A stretch of DNA of 64,000 nt, taken from positions 62,001 through 126,000 of the forward strand of contig JAMFTG010000235.1 of NCBI GenBank assembly GCA_023974075.1, given 5' to 3'. A program made the position numbers and the translations under genes. Source of the DNA: Chaenocephalus aceratus. Lineage: Eukaryota; Chordata; Actinopteri; Perciformes; Channichthyidae. Shown in pieces: positions 31,107 to 44,341 of the stretch (position 1 is its first letter; every line of letters begins with the position of its first letter). The notes beneath the pieces were generated by a model, which was not told where the DNA came from, searched no databases, and saw only the letters and a program-made list of their open reading frames with translations.

Positions 31107-33420
31107 TTAGGGTCCGAGCACGGACTGCTAGGACCCAACGGCGTCCTAGCACGAAGTGCGAGGAACCTATTGTTATTGGAGGAATTCTTCTTCTTATTTT
31201 TAGTCGCCGTCTTTCCTGTTTTTGAGGCCTTTAAGATGCTTCAAAAGTTGTATAATTTTGCACGGACGCCAGGACCAGTAAAAATTGCAACATTCTGGAG
31301 TCAATGGGTTAAAATATTCCAACGTGCTCGCTAGCGCCACCTATCAAAATCCCATTTCGGAATAAATGTATAGTCGCACCGTAACTCGGAATGACCTGAC
31401 ATTTTGCACACATATTCGGGTGGACCTGCTCTACAAATAATTCTCTTGGAACCCTAAGCTCCGCCTACATTTTTTTATTTTTTTAATTGGCATAATTTAC
31501 ATAAACAGTTAAATATTCACTTACATTTCAATTTTTTGTTTTTCAACACCAAACTTTGTTTACAGCATCGGTGGAGGGTCAGACACATTACCTTATAAAA
31601 TTAGCATGTTCAGACGATAAATATTGCCGCCATTAATCCAAACGTACTCGCAAAAAGGCGGGGCTTAGAAAGAAACACTCATAACTCATCAACAATGTAT
31701 CCAAACATCACAGATTTTGGTGGATAGGTCCAGTCTGTCTTGGGAAATAGGCACACCAATTTTTTTTCCTTTTGGACTATAGGGGGCGCCAAAAACACCA
31801 CAAATGTATAACTCAAGAACGGATGGACGAATTTCTTTTTTTTGGGACATACTCTGGGGGTGACTACGAACTGAGATTTAAGGTTTTGCAACAAATGCAG
31901 AATGTGGGCGTGGCGTATACTTTTGTTTTAAATTGCGATGGCATAAATGAACTTCGGACGCAAAACTTGGGACACACGTCACAGCCCACGACTTTTTCGA
32001 GAATGTAAAAAAATACTTAATTTTTCAAAAGAAATGCTCAGTAGCGCCCCCTATTGTGTGGTAGTCACATCTAGTTTCTCAGAACTTCACGAATTTTGGC
32101 ACAGACATTCCTCATGGAGTTGCGGACATATTTGTAATTAGCTCCAATTAGCCCCCCAGGAAGTCGGCCATTTTGAATGTGAAAATGTTTGTTTTTTCAT
32201 GCATTTTAAGCACATTCTTGCGAACTCCTCCTAGGGGAATGAAAAACAAAATCCAATCCAGGACAGGTTCATCCCCTATCCTATATGATGCTAAATTGCG
32301 AGGAACATTTTTGATAGCTCAATCGTGGAGGTTGTAAGCTAACAGCGAATACACCATTTTTGACAATTTACATGTCGCAAATTACTCCTAACTACTCGCA
32401 TATAGTTTTCCAATATTCACGAAATGCTGTATACATATTGCTATTATGATTGCAGACATATTTCAAATTTTCTTTTATTAGCCCCACCCTCCAGAAAGTC
32501 GGCCATTTGGAAAAATGTGCGTTTTTCATGCATTTTAAGGACATTTCTGCGAACTCCTCATAGGGAAATGATCTGAAAAATTCCAATCCAGGACAAGTTC
32601 AGCCTATATCCAATCTGATGCTAAATTGTGAAGGAATAGTTGATCGCTCAAACGAGGAGCTTGTAAGCGAACGGAGAATTTTCCATTTCTGACGATTTAC
32701 ATGTCACAAATTACTCAAAATTACTCAAAACTACTCGCATATAGCTTTTCCGATATTCACGAAACGCTGTATACACATTTCTCTTATGATTGCGGACATA
32801 TTTCAAATGTGCTTTTATTAGCCCCGCCCCCCAGGAAGTTGGCCATATACAACAATGTGCGTTTTTCATGCATTTTAAGCACATTCTTGCCAACTCCTCA
32901 TAGGGAAATTATGGAAAGAAATTCCTATCCAGGACAAATTCAGCCCATATCCAATGTGATGCTAAATTGCGAACAAAATAGTTGCTAGCTCAATCGGGGA
33001 GGTCGTAAGCTAACGGAGAATATTCAATTTTTTACGATTTACATGTCGCAAATTACTACAAATTAATCCAAACTATTCGCATATAGTTTTTCCAATATTC
33101 ACAAAAACCTGTATACATATTGCTCTTATAATTGCGGACATATTTCTATTTTGCTTTTATTAGCCCTGCCCCCCAGGAAGTTGACGATATTGAAGAATGT
33201 GCGTTTTTGATGCATTTTAAGCACATTTTTGCAAACTCCTCCTAGGGAAATCTTCGGAAAAATTCCAATCCAGGACAAGTTAAGCGCATATCCAATGTCA
33301 TGCTACATTGAGAAGGAATAGTCCTTCGCTCAAACGGGGAGCTCGTAGGCTAACGGAGAATGTACAATTTTTGACCAATTATATGTCAGATAACCTACTG
33401 ACACCTGCCTGTCTGCCTGG
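31107..33420 (+). mobile_element. fish repeat arm, left copy (inverted partner at 45.0-46.9 kb)
   Basis: It starts TTAGGGTCCGAGCACGG with a hairpin-forming terminus (TGCTAGGAC...GTCCTAGCA). It then carries conserved blocks such as CGCTAGCGCCACCTATC, AAGCTCCGCCTACATTT and GCGCCCCCTATTGTG. From about 32190 a unit of roughly 330-345 bp (GCATTTTAAGCACATTCTTG ... GGCCATTT) is repeated three to four times. The same blocks recur in reverse at 44990-46879. I recognise it as a widespread teleost repeat type but cannot name a superfamily. Confidence 0.75.
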
Positions 33421-33426
33421 CACATC

Positions 33427-35469
<2,043 letters not shown>

Positions 35470-35616
35470 GACCGCAGTTTTAATTTGTATTGCTATTTAA
35501 CTGTATTTTATTACGGTGTAAAAGATTTCTTGTTTTTTTACATTTTATGTATGAACCATGACATCAAGTCAAATTCCTAGTATGTGCGAACCTACCTGGC
35601 AATAAACCTGTTTCTG

Positions 35617-35617
<1 letters not shown>
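35470..35617 (+). mobile_element. LINE 3' end
   Basis: The sequence CATGACATCAAGTCAAATTC through CTACCTGGCAATAAACCTGT to TTCTGAT is the familiar 3' tail of a fish non-LTR retrotransposon. No coding part remains. Confidence 0.6.

Positions 35618-35680
<63 letters not shown>
35618..35680. repeat. (TG)n microsatellite next to a splice acceptor
   Basis: About 31 TG units end directly before CTCTCTCAG, the polypyrimidine tract and acceptor of the exon at 35690. Confidence 0.98.
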
Positions 35681-35681
<1 letters not shown>

Positions 35682-35689
35682 TCTCTCAG

Positions 35690-35785
35690 ACTGGAGAAGA
35701 TGAGTGATTTAACAGATGAGGAAGAGGACACATCCAAAGAGGAACCTCCAGACTTCAGGGATGAACCTGGACCCTCAGACACAAA
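35690..35785 (+). CDS. candidate N-terminal exon of an NLRC3-like gene
   Basis: After CTCTCTCAG the exon contains ATG at 35700 and encodes MSDLTDEEEDTSKEEPPDFR and then DEPGPSDT, ending in phase 2 at the donor AA|GTAAGA. The acidic start and the DF..EPGPSDTK ending are typical of the first coding exons of fish NLRC3-like (FISNA-NACHT) genes as I remember them. Later exons (FISNA, NACHT) are not seen in the next kilobases, which hold MITEs and a piggyBac remnant, so this may be a stranded exon or the start of a gene with a long intron. Nothing else supports function. Confidence 0.5.
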
Positions 35786-36353
35786 GTAAGAGTTTCTACT
35801 GTAACCTGGAGAGGATTCAGTTATTATGTTTTCTGATAATCTAAACTGTTCATTAATAATGACATGAGGGCAGTAGAAACTCTGTAGAATAAAGTACAGA
35901 AATGCAGTAGATTAGAGTAAAGATTCTCAGGAAAGTACAAAAAGGAACGCAGTAGAGAACAAAGTTAACTACTTTAGTAAAATAATTCTCTCCCTCCACA
36001 TGTAGGACTTTTTGTTAAGCAAATCAAATACAAACATGTAAAACTTCACAAATGAATCCTATAATAACAACCCACCAATAAACGCAGTAAAGTAAACAAG
36101 GACAAAGAGGACAGTTAACATTATTTAATGATATGAAATGTTCTTAAAATGACAATATTACTTGAAACAATATAAATCTTCCAACAAATTAGTTGTCTAC
36201 CTCAGCATACAACTTTAAAAATTACAACTTGAGAGTGAAGTTTGTGACGCTCCGTTTCAAAAACCTGTCAGTGTTGAGATTCTGCTCCTGTCGTCACTGA
36301 CATGCTGAGATAAATCAGAAGAGGGAACATCAGCACCCAGAGCTCTACAGCAC
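35786..36353. other. AT-rich stretch after the candidate exon
   Basis: No exon, repeat boundary or regulatory site could be supported. If the exon at 35690 is real, this is the start of its intron. Confidence 0.4.
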
Positions 36354-36900
36354 CTAGGGTTGCCAACCGTCCCGTATTAGCCGGGACGCCCCGTATTTTA
36401 GCCAAAAGGGGCGTGTCCCGTACGGGACTTTGTTTGTCCCTGACTCCCGTGTAAAGGGAAAAATACAAAATATGTTTCTGTTTGCGCGCAATGCAGTGTG
36501 TCTGGTATGGGCATAGATATGTCTCATAATTATTTGTGTGAACATAAAAATAATTTGTGTGTAAATATGTGATTTGTAAATGTAAAACAACATCCACAAA
36601 TGCATTTAAAAGATTTGCAAACTCCCAAATACATTTGCAAGTGTAAAACGGATCTGCAAATACGCTAAATATGTTCACAAATAAAAAAAAGATCAGTGAA
36701 TATCTCTTTAACATTTACAACTTTCGATCAGGCATTTGTGAATCCATTTTGTATTTGTGGACCAAAAATGCGCTCGCGGATCTCAACTCTCTGTTCACGG
36801 ATCTTCTTTTTACACACACGGAATTTTGAGACATATTTTCCGCCGGTCTCGGCTAAAATCTACTCGTGTCACTCGGTTATTTTCGGAAACCACGTGATGG
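36354..36900. mobile_element. TAGGGTTGCC-type hAT-like end with AT-rich body
   Basis: It begins TAGGGTTGCCAACCGTCCCG, a transposon end common in fish and amphibians, followed by GGGACGCCCCGTATTT. The following 400 bp are rich in ACAAATG-like words. The inverse end GTTGGCAACCCTA appears at 47370 but has different flanks, so the two are not the ends of one insertion. Confidence 0.4.
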
Positions 36901-37689
36901 CCCGCTGATGACTACATTTCCGCATGATTTCAAAGTAAGAGCATGATGGTTTGTTTAATGCTCTGTTTTTGTATTATAATGAACAGCGGAACGTTAGATG
37001 CATTCTTCATCACCATCACCCTCATCATCATGTTATAGTGATACAGTTAGTTTGTGTTATTGGTTCAATACAGCATATCTCGAGCACCTTCGTTGATGTT
37101 GAAGTGCAGGCGATACGCCACTTCCGGGTCCCGGGGGCAGCGAAGCAGCCCAGATAAAACTCTTTCTTCATTGTTTGTTGTGTATTCAGTCAAGCGGGTC
37201 AAAGTTACAAAGCACTTCACATCTTATTAATGGGCCTAATTTTACTTTACCAGTGCAGTAATAAAGTAATCTGTAGAAAAGCACCGTATTTAGGTCAGCC
37301 TTCATAGTAAGGCTCCATTACATGTTATAATATTCATCGTGTCCTTTCTACTGATTTATTCCTGTCTATTGCTTTCATTTGTATTTAATGTTATTGTATT
37401 TATACTTGTTTCCACACATTTCACAATTTGGGATGAATGAAGTATCTATCTATATATGATATCCATCTATCTATATCTGTCCGCGCGTGTCCTCCGAAAT
37501 GAGCCGTTTGTAATTTCTCAAATCCCGAGCCTGTTTTTCAGGTTTCAGGCTCGAAAATGACATTCCCAGAACAAATGACCATAACTTCACTTCTAAAAGG
37601 TTTATATGAATAATTGTTTTTATCAAAGCAAGATTACATCTGTGAGTTGGATGTATAAGTGTCAGAATCAATATAGATTGTTCTGTGTC
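36901..37689. other. no recognised feature
   Basis: Unique-looking AT-rich DNA with a short ATC-rich and CTATCTAT-rich stretch at 37440-37475. I see no gene. Confidence 0.4.
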
Positions 37690-38078
37690 AGAGTAAATTC
37701 AGATGGAACATAGCAAAAAAATGTAAATTCCTGTCTCCGCCTAAAGAAAACCCATTACTTACAGTGAAGACCAACCTTGAATGATGGGTTAGTAGCCTAA
37801 AAGCTTTAGGAATCCAATGTATAACATAATAAGTACCCTGTATCAGGATTGAGGCAAAACAAGTGACATTTGAACTTTTTAGAGAGGTTTATGAAAATAA
37901 AGTCCAGGCGGAATAAGCTTTGGGCACATTTGGGCACATTTGACCTTTTTCAGGTACCAGACTATAAAAATCATTGTATTACATTGAATCATCACTATAG
38001 GTATTCATTCCACCCAAAACAGCAACAACAAATATTTAAAAAAAATATTATTATTTTTTTTAATTAATTTTTTTTTAA

Positions 38079-38215
38079 TTATATTTTTGTATGTGTGAGT
38101 GTGTGTACTAGGTGTGTGTAAGTGTAGGTGTGTGTATGTGTAGGTGTGTATGTGTAGGTGTAGCTGTGTGGGTATGTGTAGGTGTGTGTAGCTGTGTGTG
38201 GATGTGTGTGTATGT
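38079..38215. repeat. TG-rich degenerate minisatellite
   Basis: GTGTGTGTA and GTAGGTGTGT words alternate over about 140 bp inside the piggyBac-like element. Confidence 0.8.
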
Positions 38216-38500
38216 AACTGTACCAACGCACTATACAATAAAACTACACTGTAGGTCATTGTGTGTAGGTGTACTTGCACAATAAAAAAAACCGAAACAT
38301 AAGTGACATTTGACTCCAACTGGGGCAGATTTATTTCAAACATTTTACCAACACACTATAGGCATGTAAAAACAAACATTTCACCAATGTACTATACAAT
38401 AAAATCAAACTAGGTATATAAAAAAAAAGTAATTTTTTTTAAATAAACACTCGCAAAATGTTATACCTACCTGAACTTTATACCTACCTGAACTTTATAC

Positions 38501-38845
38501 CTACCTGAATGTTCCAGTATTTAGGTCGTGCCACTCCCTGAAACAGTTCCTTTTGACAGTGAAGCACAGAGGGACCTGGCACTTCCTGCAGTACACAGGT
38601 GTCTTCACCCTTTTGAGTCCAGCATCTAGGCACCTCCTGCAGTTCTTCCTGACCTTGGTGGCATCTTCCCCATAATACTCGGGCATGCATGTGAGTGGTG
38701 GAGGAGGGGGTGGAGGTGGATGAGGGGGTGGTGGAGGTGCAGGGCCTTCAGCAGGGCCTTCAGCAAACTCCAACCATTCTGCAGCAAGCTGCTCCCTGAA
38801 AGTCTTCTGGGTGTGTGGCTTTGTCCTGCTGTGGTCACACCCCAT
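38501..38845 (-). pseudogene. piggyBac transposase C-terminal exon with Cys-rich finger
   Basis: The minus frame follows the acceptor TTTGTTAG and reads MGCDHSRTKPHTQKTFREQL, a Pro-rich run (PPPPHPPPPPPPP), then NCRRCLDAGLKRVKTPVYCR and KCQVPLCF...CFREWHD. The order C-x2-C...C-x2-C...C...H is the cysteine-rich zinc-binding domain at the end of piggyBac (PGBD) transposases, which binds the element ends. The frame is complete to its stop. The polyproline insert is unusual. Depending on the donor used (GTATGT at 39989 or GTAATC three bases on), the joined frame is or is not in phase; only the second keeps this frame. Confidence 0.7.
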
Positions 38846-38896
38846 CTAACAAATGTGGAAAAACAAAGAGATTAGATTAATTCACTGGCTTATACT

Positions 38897-39965
38897 TATA
38901 GGATAATATTGGACTATAAATGAATAATATGACACCAAATAAATAAGTAAACACATGTATATATTCATTCACTGGCCATTCATTTAGAAAATGTAACTCC
39001 AAAAAGACAAGTAACACTATTTAGCATTTTGGCTAATCATTCCTGTTGGCTAAGCTAACACTAGGCGCATTCACACTGCGGTACTTTTCCCACAAAGGTT
39101 CATGCGAACTTAGTTCATGCGAACTCTTTAGTTCGCATGAACTAAGTACAGATCGTGTTCACACCAGAAAAAGTCCCTGGGGGTGGATTAGGCAAATGAA
39201 GCCGCTGACGTCACTTCTTCTTCTTCTGCTTTGGGTTTACTGGCAGGCCGCAAACCACTTCACGGCGTATACTGCCGCCCAAAGTCCCCGGCCGGAAGTC
39301 CCCGGAGTTGGGGACTGGCTTCAGTAGTAGCCAGAGTAAATCGCCAGAACGCCGACACCTCCTCATCTCCACCGCTCCCATGTTTTATTTTGTGTTGCCA
39401 TAAGTTAGTCTCTCTGCGTTTCTGCGATGGGCTAATGCTAATGCTAATAATGCTAATGCGAGGATAATAAAATGGCGGCTTCACAGAACTTTTTGGGAGT
39501 TTTACGGGGCGTGGTTTACAATCCGCCCAGCCAATCAGACATATAGCTCTTTTCTCACAAAAGGGCCGCTCGAAAGTCCCTGCTTTCTAGCAGGGACTTT
39601 CGAGGGGGTAAAAAGGTTCACATGAACTAATTTTAGTACCGGCTCTTTTTGGTGTGAACGCGATCAGGAACTAAGTTCGAATGAACCGTTGTGGGAAAAG
39701 TACCTCAGTGTGAATGCGCCTACTGTGATGCAGTTCCACCAAACACAAAAGTAATATATAAAAAGGATAATATTGGACTATAAATGAATAATATTACACC
39801 AAATAAATAAGTAAACACATGTATATATTCATTCACTGGCCATTCATTTAGAAAATGTAACTCCAAAAAGACAAGTAAAACTATTTAGCATTTTGCCTAA
39901 TCATTCCTGTAGCTTCTTGGCTAAGCTAGCACTGTGACGCAGTTCCACCGAACACATAAGTAATA
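38897..39965. repeat. tandem duplication of about 200 bp, one copy split by a MITE
   Basis: The sequence starting GGATAATATTGGACTATAAA and running to AAGTAATATATAAAA occurs twice. The first copy covers 38902-39060 plus 39722-39757, and the second 39758-39970. The first copy is interrupted by the element 39063-39721; the second is uninterrupted. It lies between the two piggyBac exons. Confidence 0.92.
39063..39721. mobile_element. 659-bp TIR MITE (3-bp TSD) with its empty site nearby
   Basis: The ends AGGCGCATTCACACT and AGTGTGAATGCGCCT are inverted over about 30 bp with one mismatch. ACT flanks both sides (39060-39062 and 39722-39724). The tandem copy at about 39928 reads GCTAGCACTGTGACGCAG with a single ACT, the undisturbed target. 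A 3-bp duplication suggests PIF/Harbinger. Inside is a perfect hairpin of TTAGTTCATGCGAACT arms around CTTT (39110-39145). The truncated relative is at 2145-2524. Confidence 0.93.
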
Positions 39966-39989
39966 TATAAAAACAGAGAGATTACATAC

Positions 39990-40225
39990 ATTTCCCATGG
40001 TGGAAGTTCAACATCCGAGTCACTACTGTCCGGATCCAGGTCTGGCTGGAGGAGATCTTCATCATCCGACGAAGAGTCATCTGGTAGGATCATAGCCCCG
40101 CTATCGTCAGCTAGCATCTCTAGCACCTGCTCTGTGGTGAAGCTCTCCCTTCTGGCTGCGTAATGCGTAATGGAGCCGGAGCGGGCGTAGTTTATACTAC
40201 GCAGGATCATATCTTTGGAACCCAT
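39990..40225 (-). pseudogene. piggyBac transposase N-terminal exon
   Basis: The minus frame starts MGSKDMILRSINYARSGSIT and continues FTTEQVLEMLADDSGAM, then a strongly acidic DSSSDDEDLLQPDLDPDSSD and ends DVELPPWE. The acidic, Ser/Asp-rich N-terminus is typical of piggyBac and PGBD proteins. The exon ends at GTATGT (39989). The catalytic domain that should follow is missing; the next coding part is the C-terminal finger at 38845. Confidence 0.65.
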
Positions 40226-41165
40226 TGGTCGATTTGGGTGATTGACACCTTTTCTGAACCGTTAGAGCCAATAGAATCGAGTGACAGTTAGTAAGTCCCA
40301 CTAAACACTTACGTCAAGTAGAGAGAGGTTTGCGTAAACAGCACGTGAGACAGCATTAGCTCGGGACTGCGAAACTTTATACCTACTCTGCTGCCATGAA
40401 AGTAATGATAGATTATCAGGAACAATTCTAAAGTGACTAAAAGACATTGGATTAACCTTAAACAGCGTTTTTATTCCCTTGAACAAGAGCTTTGATCACA
40501 AAACAGCAACGGTAAGACATAATTATTGTTATGGTTTTGAAAACTGTTGTTTTTTTTCTTCTCTGTTCTGGCTGCTAGCTCAGTAAGTTTGTGTCCTACA
40601 GTGATGATACTTATAAAAAATCTGTGGAGTATCAGCTTTCAGATGATATGTAGTTTGTGCAGAAAACATTAAGTTTTAAAGATCGTTTTTGCTAGTTAAC
40701 ACCGGAAGTAGCATCTGCCCGTTTTAGCTAAGGGCTAATGCTAACGCTTCTTGTGAGACTTTTGTTTTGTTTCGGTAAAAATGGTTCTTATCGTCAGTTA
40801 GCTGAGATTCTTCTCGTTAATCTGGTATAACACATTGATAGGTTTTTAAATGTTAAGATGCCCTGAGACAGTGGCGAGAAAAAAAAACAGGGTCCCCGCC
40901 GGCGGGGACCTTCGGGCTTAACAGGTTAACCGTGGCGTGCGGTGCAGTGGGTTGTGCAAACGTTCTGCCCTTGACTGTTTGTTTACTCAATAAACGCATC
41001 TCCTCTGGATATTAGGCCATGTATGTTCCATACCAGTAGAGTTTGCTTTTTGTTGTTGTGTTTATTGATCAAAAAGCAAACCTTCAATACAGCTGTTATG
41101 TGGTCAAGGTAAGTAAAATAATAATTGAAGCTGTGTATTGGTTAATATTAGCATATGACTTAAAA

Positions 41166-43131
41166 TGAAAACACAACAGCATTTCACAAAACGCCACAGC
41201 ATTTCAGAAAACACCACAGCATTTCACATTGGACGGAAAGGGTATTCCGTAGGGAGAACACTTCTTGTTTATGATTGGACAGAGCCAGCCAGACAGCACT
41301 GCTGTGATTGGTTGTTTTTGCTGCCAGTGAAGAGATTACGCTTCGTGATTGGTCAACCTCCGACAGCGCAATATGTCCCAACCGGTCCCTCCCAACACAT
41401 CAGCCGTTAGCACACACTCAGAGCTCACAGCTCCTCATATCTGTTCAGAAACTGGACAAAAGTTAAATATGTACAAACCAGGGTTTCCGCTAGGATTTTT
41501 TCTCGCCGGTCAAATGTCCGGGCAGAATTTATTTTACCGGACAAATTTGAAACTTACCGGTCATGTTTCAATAATAATAATAAGAGTTGTGTAGCAGAGT
41601 TTCCGTTAGCAGGTTATTACCGGACTATGAGCAGATATGCTTCAGTTTAAAACTCAGTTCACGGGGCTCATTTTTATATTGCTTCAGTTTATAATCATAA
41701 CAGATCGAAAAATTCAGATTCATTTTTCAATAAATGATTCCACAAACAACAAACAACATAATTATTACATTCAAACAAACTACTTGTAGTAGATAACGTA
41801 CATTATTCAAAAGTTTAAATTAACTTTGAATAATAACACGGGAGAAACGGATCCTCTCTCTCCCTCTCTCTCTCTCCTGACAGCCCGTCAGTTTCTCCTG
41901 CAGCTCGCTAAACAGAGGGCGGGGCTTCAGGTGATTATGCAGAGCTGCTTGTCTCGGTCAGACTCAGCAGCTGATCTGATCTCTCTCGCGTCCGGTTATA
42001 CTTCACTCGCGTTCATGTCCATATCGATCAGATCCAGCTCTCCTGATTGGCCTTTATAGAGAGCACCGATACAACTATTAAGAGTGAATATCGGCCGATA
42101 ATGACCGGCGGCCGATCGATCGGAGCCTCCCTAATTATTACCAGACAATTTGACCGGCAGGTTTTGAATTTACCAGTTTTTAATAAATTTTACCAGCTAA
42201 AAACTGGTAATTACCGGCTAACGGAAACCCTGGTACAAACCACAGACTGTCTATGTCATGGTGAATACAGTCGCTGCTTTATTTATGTCTGTATGACGTT
42301 GTTGTGAGTGTGGACGGAGCAGCTACAGGTTAGTTTAGCCTGATGGATCCGATTCCATTCTGAAAACACGCATTTTAAAAGCTTTTCGCCTGTCAAATAT
42401 GTTCATTTTGTTGTAGTTGGTATCTCCTATAGGATTTACATGGAGATACTTCCCGCCCCCTCTCCAGCGCGTCTTGTTTGAATGACAGGAGCAAACACAG
42501 CTGACAGCTGCGGTGAAACTCGAGCGACTAGAGCGATGCGAATATTGGGTGGTCTACCATAGTATTTACATGGAGATAAGCCCCTTAAAAACCATGAATT
42601 AATAAAGCATTAATTCTGTGTTTACTCCTGTGATTCAAAAAAGATGCTGGAATCGGATCGATCAGGCTAAACTAACCTGTAGCTGCTCCGTCCACACTCA
42701 CAACAACATCATACAGACATAAATAAAGCAGCGACTGTATTCGCCATGACATAGACAGTCTGTGTTTTGCAATGTTTAACTTTTGTCCAGTTTCTGAACA
42801 GATATGAGGAGCTGTGAGCTCTGAGTGTGTGCTAACAGCTAATGGCTGATGTGTTGGGCCAATCACGAAGTCATTTCTTGATTGGCAGCAAAAACAACCA
42901 ATCACAGCAGTGCTTCTCTGGCTGGCTCTGTCCAATCACAAACAATAAGTGTTCTCCCTAAGGAATACCCTTTCCGTCCAATGTGAAATGCTGCGGTGTT
43001 TTGTGAAATGCTGCTGTGTTTTCTGAAATGCTGCGGTGTTTTGTGAAATGCTGTGGCGATTTGTGAAATGCTGTTGTGTTTTGTGAAATTCTGTTGTGTT
43101 TTGTGAAATGCTGTGGTTTCTTGCACTTCAG
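41166..43131. mobile_element. palindromic element of about 2 kb with nested hAT
   Basis: The left arm (41166-41470 plus 42241-42370) and the right arm (about 42630-43131) are inverted copies. They share GAAATGCTG-type 21-bp subterminal repeats (three on the left, seven on the right), GGAAAGGGTATTCC, GGACAGAGCCAGCC and AGTCGCTGCTTTATTTATG-like blocks. The right end reads CACTTCAGGGCCACC, a known look of fish MITEs. The left arm is interrupted by the hAT at 41479-42232. Confidence 0.85.
41479..42232. mobile_element. hAT MITE nested in the palindromic element, perfect 8-bp TSD
   Basis: The ends CAGGGTTTCCGCTAG and CTAACGGAAACCCTG are inverted. GTACAAAC flanks both sides (41471-41478 and 42233-42240). 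Near both ends there are TTTACCGG/CCGGTAA-like repeats. The other arm of the host element keeps the uninterrupted target at about 42755-42775. No transposase frame is seen. Confidence 0.95.
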
Positions 43132-43164
43132 GGCCACCGTACTATAGAGATGTTTTTATTTTAA

Positions 43165-43490
43165 AGTAAATTCAGATGGAACATAGTAAAAACATGTAAA
43201 TTCTAATGTCCGCCTAAAAAAAAAACATTACTTATAGTGAAAACCACCCTTGAATGATGAGTTTAGTAGACTAAGAGCTTTAGGAATCCAAACTATAACA
43301 TATAATAAGTACCCTGTATCAAGATTGATGCAAAATAAGTGAAATTTGACCTTTTTAGAGAGGTTTAGATAAATAAAGTCCACCTCACCTCTGGGTAATT
43401 TGGGAACCATCAGTTCCATTTGAACGTTGTCACTGTAAAAATCATTTTATTACTTTGAATTATCACTATAGGTATTCATTCCATCCAAAT
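43165..43490. repeat. copy of the 37690-38060 repeat
   Basis: The blocks GTAAATTCAGATGGAACATA, ATAATAAGTACCCTGTATCA and ATCACTATAGGTATTCATTC recur in the same order as at 37690-38060, which lies downstream of the piggyBac C-terminal exon. It is probably the 3' region of the same family. Confidence 0.8.
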
Positions 43491-43629
43491 ACAACTGTTG
43501 TGAAAAAATAAATAAAATAAAAATAAAACATACTCTGTTATCCTCTTAGGCTCCACGGACCCGAAATCGCGTCATTTGCAGGAAACAACGTCTAAGGAAG
43601 CTTAATATTTAATAAACTATGAATATTTT

Positions 43630-43850
43630 ATATCCATAGAACGGGGAAAAAACTAATTTAACTGATCTTTTTCATTTATTTTTTCACAAAAAACACACAA
43701 TGCTAACAGTGAGCCTCTGAATTAGCCCCGAGCGAAATATGCTAACCTATTACTGCACCGAAAATCACTCCTAGCTCCCTTATTACTTATCCTAGCTCCA
43801 CATCCAACACATTGTTTATGACCGCAAGGAGACACAGAATCTAACGGTGC
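43630..43850. repeat. copy of the 13390-13600 repeat
   Basis: See 13390-13600. It follows the piggyBac-type 3' repeat after about 140 bp, so the two may belong to one larger element. Confidence 0.6.
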
Positions 43851-44341
43851 ACACCTCAACACTAAAAGATACAAACTAGCGAGGTTACCAACAAAAACGT
43901 ACATCAAAACAAGTGGTGCTAGGTATTAGCATTAGCACTGCACACACCCACCGCGTGTTCCAATGAAAAGTATACAATGTCAACACATTTCAGTATAACA
44001 CACCAATTGCGATATTACTCACGTTTGACACCGTGGAGCAGGGTTTCTATGTACCGAGAAGTCGGTAGTTTAATGAGTCTGTTGACGACAAAACCTCCGC
44101 GCACACAGACAGCCAAGGCAAGCTACCTGAATTAAGTCTCTCCCTAAATATACCGGAAATGTGACATCCGGTTTGTCCTTCACAATAAAGTTTTTCAAAA
44201 TAAAGGTACATTTAATATTGACGTATCAAATTGATTCAAATGTCTTACACAACACATGTATCGAGACAATAAATGAACTGTTTATATAGTCGATCAACAC
44301 TGTGTATGTTACTCATTACAGGATAATCACATGGCACTAAA
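43851..44341. other. no recognised feature
   Basis: AT-rich DNA between a repeat copy and a small minus-strand frame. I see nothing supportable. Confidence 0.4.

Larger units (their letters stand above)
37690..40921 (-). mobile_element. piggyBac-like element lacking its catalytic core
   Basis: Minus-strand exons at 40225-39990 and 38845-38501 code the acidic N-terminus and the Cys-rich C-terminus of a piggyBac transposase. The right border is probably the TTAA at 40918-40921, preceded by a perfect 20-bp palindrome of GGTCCCCGCC (40891-40910); TTAA is the piggyBac target. The left border is not certain: sequence from 37690 to 38060 is shared with 43165-43490, so the family's 3' region reaches at least that far. 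The DDE/DDD catalytic domain is absent. Confidence 0.6.
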
